NCBI RefSeq assembly: GCF_000737335.2
Contig: NZ_JMCC02000069.1
Span: 1-51,951, forward strand
Origin: Enhygromyxa salina
GTDB taxonomy: Bacteria; Myxococcota_A; Polyangia; Nannocystales; Nannocystaceae
Length of the DNA stretch: 51,951 bases
Reading direction: 5' to 3'
Numbering within the stretch: position 1 is the stretch's first letter; each line of letters starts with the position of its first letter. A model generated the notes under the pieces. That model was given only the letters and a program-made list of their open reading frames with translations, was not told where the DNA came from and made no database searches. Below are positions 16,204 through 29,318 of the stretch, one piece after another. A program made the translations under genes and the position numbers.

Positions 16204-19200
16204 CTACTGGCAAGCCGCGCGGGCGACCTCGGCCTCGGCCTCGGCTTGGCTCTCGCCAAGATCGCGCATGCGCTGATCCACGCCCAGACACGCAACCGTC
16301 GCGGCCCGCAGCCGCTCGACCAGAACCGCAGGATCACTGCTGAGCTGGCTGATGTCCCAGATCCTCGCGCTCCCGTCGACCGAAGCCGAGACCATCCAGC
16401 GCGCGTCTGGACTGAGCGCCAGCCCGGTGACCGGTTGCGTGTGTCCCGAGAGCTCGATCGTCGAAGCGTCGCGGCCAAGCGTCCACAGCCGCAAGGTGTT
16501 GTCGTCGGCGTGGGAGACCACGTGGGTCGAGTCGATGAACATTGCCCCCCACAGCGCTTGCGAGTGGCCGCGCAAGGTTGCGAGCGGGGCCCCGGTGTGG
16601 GCGTCCCAGATCCGCGCGGTGCCGTCGGCCGACGCGGTCACGACTTGGGTTCCAGCAGGATCGAACGCGACCGCGTGCAGCTTCTTGGTGTGGCCGCGCA
16701 ACACGAGCGCGTGGGTTGGATCGTCGTCGGGCCAGATTCGGGCGCTGTGATCGTCGGACGCGGTAGCGAGCTGATCGTCGCCCGGATCGGGGCTGCGCGC
16801 GAAGCTTCGGATCGCCCCCTCGTGGCCCGTGAGGACCGCCTGGACGGCGCCGGTTCGGGCGTCCCAGACCCGCAGCGTGGCGTCGGCGGAGGCCGTGAAC
16901 ACGCGGGCCCCGAGCTCGCCAAACTCGACCTGCAGGACGGCGTCGTCGTGACCGCGCAGCTCGAGCAGCAGCGCGCCGGTCTGGGCGTCCCAGATTCGCG
17001 TCACGCCGTCGGAGCCCGCCGACGCGAGCCGGTCGCCGGTCGGCGAGAACGCGAGATCCCTGACGGCCGATTCGTGCTCGTCGAGGCGCAGTTGATTGCC
17101 CGACGCGAGCTCCCAGATCAGCACGGCGCCGTCGCTGTGGCCGGTTGCGACGCGCTCGCCGTCTGGGCTGAACACGGCGACGTTGAGCGGTTGATCGCCC
17201 CGCAACACGCCGAGCTCGGAGCCGGTTCGGGCGTCCCACAGCCGGGCCGTGGCGTCGCTCGAGGCCGTCAACACGCGGGTGCCTTGGCGATCGATCGCTA
17301 CCCGCTGCAGCGGGGCCTTGTGGGCTGCGAGCGGGATCTCGAGCGGCGCGCGCTCGAGGTCGAAGGTGCGCACGTCGGTGTCCCAGGAGCCGGTCGCCAG
17401 CCATCGCCCCGAGCTCGAGATCGCGAGCCGAAGCAGCGGCTCGCGGTGACCGATCAGGACCCGCGCCGGCCCGCGACCGTCGGCGCTCGAGACCCGCGCG
17501 GTGCCGTCGAACGAGGTTGTGATCAGGTGGTTGTTGTCGGGGGTGAAGGCCAGCGCCCAGACCCCGCCCGTGTGGCCCTCAATCGAGACCGCGAGCTCGG
17601 GCGCGCTGGGTGTCACGACCCTCACGCTGCCGTTGACGTCGGCCGATGCGAAGCGCGAGCCAGACGTGGCGATCGCCGTGATCGCGGCGCCGTGATCGGT
17701 GATAGCGGCGCCGTGATCGGTGATAGCGGCGCCGTGATCGGTGACAAAGCCCGGCTCGCCCGCGTCGGCGTGGAGTCGGTAGCCGCGGACGGTGCCATCG
17801 TCGGAGCCCGTCACGACCCAGTCCTCGCCGACAAACTGGGCATGAAAGACCGGGCGCGTGTGGCCTTCGAGCAGCGCGAGCGGGGCCCCGTCTTCGACCC
17901 GCCACAGCCGCGCCGTGTTGTCGCTCGACGCCGTGAGCACGCGGGCTCCGGTCGGGTCGAAGCTCACCGCCTGAACCGCCTTGGTGTGGCCACCCAGGAC
18001 GGTCGTGACCCGGGTGTCGAGCTCGATCAGCCGCGCGCTGTTGTCGCGAGAGCTCGTTGCCAGCACGCGCCCGCTTGGGTCGAAGCGCGCGGCCGTGACC
18101 CCGGCGGCGTGACGGGTGAGGAGCTGCGGGTTGGGGTTGGCGGTGGCGGTGGTCGGCCACGCGCGGACCGTGCCGTCCTCCGAGGCCGAGACCAGCAGCT
18201 GACCGGTGGGGTCGAGGACCAGGCTGGTCACGGTCCCTTCATGGGCGAACAACAGCTCGCCGCGCCCGCTGGCCCCCGTCGCGTTGGAGAATTCCCAGCG
18301 CCAGACCTCGCCGTCGGCGGCGGCCGAGTACAGCGCGTCCTCGCCCGGCGCAAACGCGAGCGCGAAGATCGTGTCGTCGTGGCCGGTCAGCAGCGCGTGA
18401 CTCAGCGGGCGGCCAAGGGTCAGGTTCGCGGCAGAGATCCAGGCGGGATCGGTCCGCCCGCTGTCGCCAATTTCTTTCAGCAAGGTGGCCGCGATCGTGG
18501 GGTCGCTGTGATCGGTGATGCCGATCTTCGCCCGGTAGCTGCGATACACGCTCATCTTGGTCGCGGCCCGGGCTCGCTCGGCGTCGTCGGTTGCCTGGCC
18601 CAGGCCGCGGGCCCGCTCGATGTCCAAGAGCTGCTCGGTCAGCGCGTTCCAGTAGCGTTGCCGGGCGTTGTGTTGCAGCTCGCTGGCGGCCAGCCACGCG
18701 AGCGCACCAAGCAGCAAGACCGTCGCGGTTGTGATCGCTCGGGCTCGGACTCGGCGGCGGCGCTGGGCGATCGGATCGAGGGCGAGCGCCGACAGCAGAG
18801 CGGGCATGCTCGGCCAGCGGGCGTCGGGGTCCGGCGCCAACCCACGCTCGACGACCGCTCGCAACCACGGTGGGACCTTGGCTGTATCGTGGCCTGGCGC
18901 GTCGATGTTGCCGGTGGAGACGGCCTCGGCGAGCCGCGCGAGGTTGGCACCAGCGAAGGGGCGGCGCCCGTACAGCCCCTCCCACAGCGCGACACAAAAG
19001 CTGAACTGGTCGGTGCGCGCGTCGCTGACCTTGCCCTCGAATTGTTCGGGCGCCATGTAGGCCGGCGTGCCAAGCAGCGCGCCGGTCTTGGTCAGCGGCG
19101 TGCGCAGGGGATCGACGACGCCTGCGAGGTCTGCGTTGGGGTTCGCGTCTGGGTTCGCGTTGGGGTTCGCGTCTGGGTCGGGCTTGGGCAGCTCGCGCAT

Positions 19201-19815
19201 GCCGTAGGCGAGACCAAAGTCGGCGACACGCACCCGCCCGTCGTCGCCGACGAGGACATTGTCGGGCTTGAAGTCACGGTGCACGAGCCCGGCCGCGTGG
19301 GCCGCCGCGAGCCCCTCGCCGGCCGGCATGAACACCGCCAAGATCTCAGCCCACGTGCGCGAGGTCTGGCCGAGGTAGTCCCGCAGGTTGTGGCCCTTGA
19401 CGTACTCCATCGCGACGAACAGCTCGTCGTCGACGCTGCCGACCTCGTAGACCGTGACGACGTTGGGGTGCGAGAGCCTCGCCATGGCTTGGGCCTCGCG
19501 CTGCAGTCGGGTCTGCGCCTCTGGGTTGGTGCTGCGGCTTCGCAGCAGCTTGATCGCCACCCGCCGATCCAGCTGATCGTCGTAGGCGAGGTAGACCATG
19601 CCCATCCCGCCCGCGCCGAGCTCACGCAGGACGGTGTAGCGCTGCAGCATGGTCGGCGCGGGGGGCTTGCCAAAGATCGCGCTGGCGATCAGCTGCTTTT
19701 GCCGCCGCGTCTCGAATCCGGCTTGGTGCTGGCCCGCACGCAGCAACCCTGGCGCGGCGCGATCGTCCTCGTCGTCGCGCTCGTCATGGTCGCTGTCGTG
19801 TTCGGTCGTCGTCAT
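16204..19815 (-). CDS. Ser/Thr protein kinase with C-terminal WD40 propellers
   Basis: Eukaryotic-like kinase of 1203 residues. The ATG at 19815 shares one base with the sigma-factor stop (TGATG). Kinase domain about 58-330: Gly loop GAGGMGMVY, VAIK Lys, catalytic loop HRDFKPDN (about 179) and DFG (about 198), all intact. A single membrane helix follows (about 360-385, TTATVLLLGALAWLAA). Residues about 460-1195 hold about 16 WD40 repeats, with recurring GHxxxV, ARLWD/ARIWD and DGTVRxW motifs, enough for two or more seven-bladed propellers outside the membrane. The domain order suggests a transmembrane receptor kinase whose propellers sense a partner and whose likely target is the co-encoded ECF sigma factor. 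Confidence 0.96.
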   Translation of the reverse strand: MTTTEHDSDHDERDDEDDRAAPGLLRAGQHQAGFETRRQKQLIASAIFGKPPAPTMLQRYTVLRELGAGGMGMVYLAYDDQLDRRVAIKLLRSRSTNPEAQTRLQREAQAMARLSHPNVVTVYEVGSVDDELFVAMEYVKGHNLRDYLGQTSRTWAEILAVFMPAGEGLAAAHAAGLVHRDFKPDNVLVGDDGRVRVADFGLAYGMRELPKPDPDANPNANPDANPNADLAGVVDPLRTPLTKTGALLGTPAYMAPEQFEGKVSDARTDQFSFCVALWEGLYGRRPFAGANLARLAEAVSTGNIDAPGHDTAKVPPWLRAVVERGLAPDPDARWPSMPALLSALALDPIAQRRRRVRARAITTATVLLLGALAWLAASELQHNARQRYWNALTEQLLDIERARGLGQATDDAERARAATKMSVYRSYRAKIGITDHSDPTIAATLLKEIGDSGRTDPAWISAANLTLGRPLSHALLTGHDDTIFALAFAPGEDALYSAAADGEVWRWEFSNATGASGRGELLFAHEGTVTSLVLDPTGQLLVSASEDGTVRAWPTTATANPNPQLLTRHAAGVTAARFDPSGRVLATSSRDNSARLIELDTRVTTVLGGHTKAVQAVSFDPTGARVLTASSDNTARLWRVEDGAPLALLEGHTRPVFHAQFVGEDWVVTGSDDGTVRGYRLHADAGEPGFVTDHGAAITDHGAAITDHGAAITAIATSGSRFASADVNGSVRVVTPSAPELAVSIEGHTGGVWALAFTPDNNHLITTSFDGTARVSSADGRGPARVLIGHREPLLRLAISSSGRWLATGSWDTDVRTFDLERAPLEIPLAAHKAPLQRVAIDRQGTRVLTASSDATARLWDARTGSELGVLRGDQPLNVAVFSPDGERVATGHSDGAVLIWELASGNQLRLDEHESAVRDLAFSPTGDRLASAGSDGVTRIWDAQTGALLLELRGHDDAVLQVEFGELGARVFTASADATLRVWDARTGAVQAVLTGHEGAIRSFARSPDPGDDQLATASDDHSARIWPDDDPTHALVLRGHTKKLHAVAFDPAGTQVVTASADGTARIWDAHTGAPLATLRGHSQALWGAMFIDSTHVVSHADDNTLRLWTLGRDASTIELSGHTQPVTGLALSPDARWMVSASVDGSARIWDISQLSSDPAVLVERLRAATVACLGVDQRMRDLGESQAEAEAEVARAACQ
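17684..17746. repeat. Three 21-bp tandem repeats inside the WD40 region
   Basis: The 21-bp unit GCGGCGCCGTGATCGGTGAT plus one base occurs three times in tandem and encodes three copies of the heptapeptide TDHGAAI within one WD40 loop. The copies are nearly identical at DNA level, so the expansion is recent and keeps frame. Confidence 0.9.
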
Positions 19816-20426
19816 CAGCGCTCGAGCTGGGCACGCAGCCCGCGAGCCCAGCTCTCGAGACCCGAGATCGTTCGGGTCAGCACCTGCTCCGAGCTGGCCG
19901 AAGCGGCGAGCTCGACCTCTAGCAGCTGACGCGCGCGTCGCAGCCGGGTCTTGGCTGTTCCGATTGGCAGGTCCAGGACCTCGGCGCAAGCCTTGGCGGT
20001 CATGTCTTCCCAGTAGTGCAGCTCGAGGATCACCTGATACTCGAGGGGGATCCGCCGCAGCGCCGCGAGCAGCAGCAGCTCTTCTTCGTGGGCGGCGACG
20101 ATCGAGCTGGCCTTGGGATCGAGATCCGCGACCGAGCTCAGCTCGAAGTCGAGGCGCTCGCGGTCGTTGGCGCGCTCGCTGTAGAATCGATAGAGCTGGC
20201 GGTAGGCGATGCCGAACAAGAAGCTGCGAAAGCTGGCCGCCTCGCGCAGCTTGGGCGCCGACTCGACGCAGGCCAGGAAGGTGCGCTGACACAGCTCGGG
20301 CCAGTCGTCGCTGGCCTTGTTGCGAAAGAACCTGGCGACCGCCTCGTAGTGCCGCTCGAACAGGCGCTCGCCCGCGCCGGCGTCGCCTGCAGCCCAGGCG
20401 AGGAACAGCTCGGGATCGCTCGACAT
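19815..20426 (-). CDS. ECF-type RNA polymerase sigma factor
   Basis: Sigma-70 family ECF factor of 203 residues. The ATG at 20426 begins MSSDPELFLAWAAGD; the frame runs to 20576 but the extra 50 residues are Arg-rich and uncharacteristic. Sigma2 is about 10-80 (DDWPELCQRTFLACVES, then SFLFGIAYRQLYRFY). Sigma4 is about 110-165 (IPLEYQVILELHYWEDMT, then the helix-turn-helix IGTAKTRLRRARQLL). A 35-residue C-terminal tail follows. No anti-sigma gene is present; instead the gene overlaps the kinase-WD40 gene by one base, as in ECF groups controlled by Ser/Thr kinases (the EcfP/PknT principle). Phosphorylation control is inferred. Confidence 0.92.
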   Translation of the reverse strand: MSSDPELFLAWAAGDAGAGERLFERHYEAVARFFRNKASDDWPELCQRTFLACVESAPKLREAASFRSFLFGIAYRQLYRFYSERANDRERLDFELSSVADLDPKASSIVAAHEEELLLLAALRRIPLEYQVILELHYWEDMTAKACAEVLDLPIGTAKTRLRRARQLLEVELAASASSEQVLTRTISGLESWARGLRAQLER

Positions 20427-20491
20427 CGCTGGGCATTGTACGCGCCGGCCCCGGCGGTGTGCGAGCCCGACCCGTGGGTGGCGGGCGCCGC

Positions 20492-22225
20492 TCAGCGACC
20501 GAGCCTGCGCGCGAGCTGGTCTTCGTAGAGCGAGGCAGGCTCGAGGGTCGCGCCTTCGTCCTCGCCCTCGACCCAATCGACCGGCTCCGTGTGCAGCGAG
20601 CTCAGCAAGGTGGCCTCCGCCAATTCACGGTACACCGCCAAGCCCATTGTACCGATCACGTAGCCCCACCCATATTGAAAGCTGCGGATCTCACCGCGCC
20701 CGCGCAGGTTCCAGAACACGTTCTGGGTCGCGCTGTGTCCGGCGCCGCTGCTGTACCCGAGCCGGTTCGCGCCCTGCCAACCATCGTGAACCACGCTGTC
20801 GTCGACGAGGTTAGCGAGCGCGAGAGAGTGATGATACTCGCTCAGCCCCAGCGTGCTGATGGTCTCGTTGGCGCTGACGTAGGCGACCCCGCCCTCCGAG
20901 TGGGTCCGCAGCCACACGCAGCCAGTGGTCCCAAAGTCCCAGTTCTGGATGAAGTTGTGGCGGCCTTCGTGGGCCTGGCAGTCGCGGGTCAGGATCTCGT
21001 TGCCGCGCGAGATCTCGAACAGGTAGCCGTTGCCGCCGCCGCCGCGGTTCTGCGGGCGCGCCATGACCGAGTCGGCGACCGTCACCCGCTTGGCGTCGCG
21101 CACCAAGATCCCGCCGGAGCTCAAGTGTCGGGCACGATCGTCGCTGGAGTTTGGCGACTCGAAGCTGTGGACCCGGCGGACCCAGCCATCGGCCACGCCG
21201 ATCAGCGCGAGCGCGTGGCTGCGATCGTTTTGCCACGCGGCGTCCCAGTCACCGACCGTCGACACCGACAGATCCTCGACGCCGACCTCGCGCAGGTAGC
21301 CGGTCTCGATCCGCAAGCTGGCCGCGTCGCGGAGCAACGCCGGGTAGCGCAGCGGCACGTCCAAGCTCACGCGGCAGCCCTCGTCGCCGCACTCGATCGC
21401 AACGACCTCGCGCCGAAAGAAGGTCCGCCACTGGCCGTTGAAGCTGACCCAGGTGTCGGTCATCTGGTGGTCTTCCACGAAGTCGTCGGTGATCACCCAG
21501 CCAAGCGCGACGTCGTCACCGACGCTCAAATTATCGGCGGCGGCGACCCAGACCTCGGTGTCCAAGGTCTGCGCGTCGGTGGTCAGCGCGAGCTCGTCAG
21601 CGTGGCTGACCACGCCGCGGACCGTGAGGTGATCGACGTCGGTGATGCCCTGATCGCGGGTGAACCACACGAAGGTCTGATCAGGCCCGGCGCCGCGAAT
21701 CACCACGCCGCTGGTCGTGAGCGTGAGCAGGCCGTCACACCGATACGAGCCAGCGGGCACCAGGACCACGCCGCCGCCGGCCTGGCTGACGGCGTTGATC
21801 GTCGCTTGGATCGCGGCGGTGCTGTCTGCGGCGCCGCTTGGATCGGCCCCGTCCTCGAGCACTGATCGCTCGACGCCCGCGATCGCGTTGGGGATCGGGG
21901 CTTCACCGTTGTGGTAGCCGGCCCACGAGAAGTCGTGGAGGAACCGGCCGGCCTCGTCGGTGAAGCCGGGGATCCAGTCTTCGGGGTACAGCGAGCTGCG
22001 CCAGGTCTCGGGTTCGTCGGTGTCGGTGTCGGTGCCGGTCGTCTCGGTCTCGGCGCCGGTGTCTGTCTCGGTGCCAGTGCCGGCGGTCTCGGCCTCGTCG
22101 CCCGTGCTCGAGCCGGACTCGCTCGTGGTCGTCGCGGATCCGTCGCTGGCCGCCTCGGTCCCGGGGGAGTCCGCCCGGCAGCCGAGCGTGAGCAGCGTGA
22201 GCGAAGCGATGGCGAGCCGGCGCAT
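20492..22225 (-). CDS. Pectate-lyase-3-like beta-helix lipoprotein
   Basis: Predicted surface lipoprotein of 577 residues with signal peptide MRRLAIASLTLLTLGC (lipobox TLGC). A linker of about 55 residues is built from Thr/Asp/Glu/Gly (TETDTGAETETTGTDTDTDE), the style of Nannocystaceae surface proteins. The catalytic-type domain starts near 105 with the Pectate_lyase_3/GH28-like entry GADPSGAADSTAAIQATI followed by GGVVLVPAGSY. It continues as a right-handed beta-helix (ILVRDAKRVTVADSV, NEILTRDCQAHEGRHNF). A polysaccharide lyase or hydrolase role is likely; catalytic residues cannot be fixed by eye. It is divergent from the PKS gene, 127 bases away. Confidence 0.85.
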   Translation of the reverse strand: MRRLAIASLTLLTLGCRADSPGTEAASDGSATTTSESGSSTGDEAETAGTGTETDTGAETETTGTDTDTDEPETWRSSLYPEDWIPGFTDEAGRFLHDFSWAGYHNGEAPIPNAIAGVERSVLEDGADPSGAADSTAAIQATINAVSQAGGGVVLVPAGSYRCDGLLTLTTSGVVIRGAGPDQTFVWFTRDQGITDVDHLTVRGVVSHADELALTTDAQTLDTEVWVAAADNLSVGDDVALGWVITDDFVEDHQMTDTWVSFNGQWRTFFRREVVAIECGDEGCRVSLDVPLRYPALLRDAASLRIETGYLREVGVEDLSVSTVGDWDAAWQNDRSHALALIGVADGWVRRVHSFESPNSSDDRARHLSSGGILVRDAKRVTVADSVMARPQNRGGGGNGYLFEISRGNEILTRDCQAHEGRHNFIQNWDFGTTGCVWLRTHSEGGVAYVSANETISTLGLSEYHHSLALANLVDDSVVHDGWQGANRLGYSSGAGHSATQNVFWNLRGRGEIRSFQYGWGYVIGTMGLAVYRELAEATLLSSLHTEPVDWVEGEDEGATLEPASLYEDQLARRLGR

Positions 22226-22295
22226 GGCCGGAGTCTACTCGTCGCCCTGATGGTCGGCGGTGACAGACAGATCGACAGTCCCGACAGCCCGGTGA

Positions 22296-22308
22296 TGCAC
22301 GCGGTGCA
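22296..22308. promoter_or_regulatory. Palindrome upstream of the PKS gene
   Basis: TGCAC-GCG-GTGCA is a perfect 5-bp-arm palindrome 44 bases before the PKS start, in the 127-bp divergent gap. It could be an operator for the PKS or the lyase gene. Short palindromes arise by chance in GC-rich DNA, so support is weak. Confidence 0.25.
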
Positions 22309-22352
22309 CGCAGACGACCCCGCGCGTCGGGGGTAGAGTGTCGCGCTCAGTC

Positions 22353-27722
<5,370 letters not shown>

Positions 27723-27807
27723 GCGGATCAAAGGCCGGCTCGAGGTCGAAGTGCTTCCGCGTAATTTTTAACTGATCCCAACGTGCCCCGCGGTCACTGT
27801 ACCGCCG

Positions 27808-28371
27808 ATGAACGACGACAAGAGCGACGCGAAGACGCGGAAACGACGCAACATTCGGTCCGCGGTTGGGACATTGATCCTGCTGCTGTTGGTCACCGGA
27901 GGTGTGTTCGCGTGGAACCAGGTGTTTCTTCAAGACCCGATGCGTGACGTGATCGCCAACGATCCACGCAACGCTGGGATCGAGGTGCAAGTCCACCTCG
28001 AGCACTACGTGACGCCTGGCGTGCTGGTCTACGACCTGCGTGACGTCGGCCGCGACAAGGCCCCGATCGACGTGTTTCGGGTGTTCTTGCAGTATGCAGA
28101 CGCGATGAAGGGGCAGCGCTTCGACGCTGTCCAATTGGCGTTTCGAGGCGAGACCAAGTTTGTTCTGGACGGGGCGGGGTTCCAAGAGATCGGCCGCGAC
28201 TACGCCGGGCAAAACCCCGTGTACACGATCCGAACGTTCCCGGAGCGACTGCGAACGCCGGATGGCGCGGTCGCGTTCGAGCGCTGGAAGGGCGGGGCGC
28301 TCGGCGTCCTTGGCGAACAAATGGATGACTTCAACGAGTTTCAGGACCGCTGGTATATCGATGATCTGTAG
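27808..28371 (+). CDS. Single-pass membrane protein of unknown function
   Basis: Protein of 187 residues. A basic, hydrophilic N-terminus (residues 1-18) is followed by one membrane helix about 19-39 (VGTLILLLLVTGGVFAW), then a soluble domain of about 145 residues on the outside face. That domain has mixed alpha/beta character (IEVQVHLEHYV, FDAVQLAFRGETKFVLDG) and ends in an acidic DxFNEFQDRWYIDDL stretch. I do not recognise a family. It lies 85 bases after the PKS stop on the same strand and could be read from the same transcript, but nothing in it suggests a biosynthetic role. Confidence 0.8.
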   Translation: MNDDKSDAKTRKRRNIRSAVGTLILLLLVTGGVFAWNQVFLQDPMRDVIANDPRNAGIEVQVHLEHYVTPGVLVYDLRDVGRDKAPIDVFRVFLQYADAMKGQRFDAVQLAFRGETKFVLDGAGFQEIGRDYAGQNPVYTIRTFPERLRTPDGAVAFERWKGGALGVLGEQMDDFNEFQDRWYIDDL

Positions 28372-28441
28372 CGCGTCTGGGCATTCAGAGGGCGCTCATG
28401 AACGATCTGGAGTGTCTGGGTTCGTGTGCTATGCAGTCAAA

Positions 28442-29305
28442 ATGGGCCGCACGATCCCCTCAGAGCAAGCATTCTCCGTCGGCCGCCACGCCTCCCCGAT
28501 CTTCGCCCGCCGTCGCGCCGTCCTACGCGAGACCATCACCACCCTCCTCGAGGCCGACCCCCCCGACCACTACCACCAACTCGCCCAGACCAACCTCGCC
28601 CGCTGGCACGCCACCGCGCCCGCCGCGAGCCAACAACCAACCGTACAAGTCCTCCCCGGCGACTGGGGCGAGGTCACCCTCGCGCTCACCCAGACCTACG
28701 GCCAAACCTTCGCCGTTCTCAACATGGCCAACGCCTATATGCCCGGCGGCGGCTACGTCGAGGGATCGCCCGCCCAAGAAGAGAACATGTTTCGGCGCAC
28801 CGACTGCCACTTCGCCGTCGTCGCCGACGACATGGACCCAATCACCGAGCGCTACCGACCGCGCATGACGGCGCTGCTCAACGCGGACCACGGGCGCGTA
28901 TTGTTGGACACCCGGCGACCCCGGGTATGCCTGCGTGGGGGTGAAGATCGCGAGCGCGACGATCTTGGCTACGCGTGGCTCCCCCACGACCGAGTGTTCC
29001 CGTTCTACGAGCTGCGTGCCGCCGCGTTGGATCTACGTGACGGCCGGCGCTTCGATCCCGAGCAGGCGAGCGCCAAGATCTGCGCCCAGCTCGACACCCT
29101 CATCGAGGCCGGCATTCGTCATGCGGTGCTCAGCGCATTCGGCTGCGGGGCGTTCGCCAACCCGGCGGATCAGGTTGCGGGCCTCTACGCGGCGGCGCTG
29201 CGCGGCCGGCCGGATGCATTTGACTGCGTGGCGTTTGCGATCTTCGACCCCGGCTACGGCCCGGACAACTTCACCCCCTTCGAGCGAGCGCTCGCCAGCG
29301 GCTGA
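28442..29305 (+). CDS. Bacterial-type poly(ADP-ribose) glycohydrolase (DUF2263/TIGR02452)
   Basis: Protein of 287 residues of the microbial PARG-like macrodomain family, which cleaves ribose-ribose bonds of ADP-ribose polymers or removes terminal ADP-ribose. The PARG signature GGG-x7-QEE is present (GGGYVEGSPAQEE, about 101-113), and the second Glu is the expected catalytic residue. The preceding NMANAYMP is the usual ribose-binding lead-in. The C-terminal macrodomain portion includes VLSAFGCGAFANP and a final VAFAIFD strand. The ATG at 28442 was chosen because homologues begin shortly before a basic RRAVLRET-type helix; the frame opens at 28160 inside the preceding gene. No ribosome site is clear. 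A second macrodomain gene lies 3.1 kb away. Confidence 0.9.
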   Translation: MGRTIPSEQAFSVGRHASPIFARRRAVLRETITTLLEADPPDHYHQLAQTNLARWHATAPAASQQPTVQVLPGDWGEVTLALTQTYGQTFAVLNMANAYMPGGGYVEGSPAQEENMFRRTDCHFAVVADDMDPITERYRPRMTALLNADHGRVLLDTRRPRVCLRGGEDRERDDLGYAWLPHDRVFPFYELRAAALDLRDGRRFDPEQASAKICAQLDTLIEAGIRHAVLSAFGCGAFANPADQVAGLYAAALRGRPDAFDCVAFAIFDPGYGPDNFTPFERALASG

Positions 29306-29318
29306 CCGCCACCCAAGC

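Noticed and set aside
16069..19929. A 1286-residue plus-strand open frame opposite the kinase-WD40 gene
   Set aside because: It is the antisense shadow of a gene with clear kinase and WD40 motifs; it is Arg/Gly/Ala-biased and shows no domain.
28398..28868. Alternative plus-strand frames over the PARG gene
   Set aside because: They are Thr/Pro/Ser-rich shadows; the PARG signature and macrodomain strands lie in the chosen frame.
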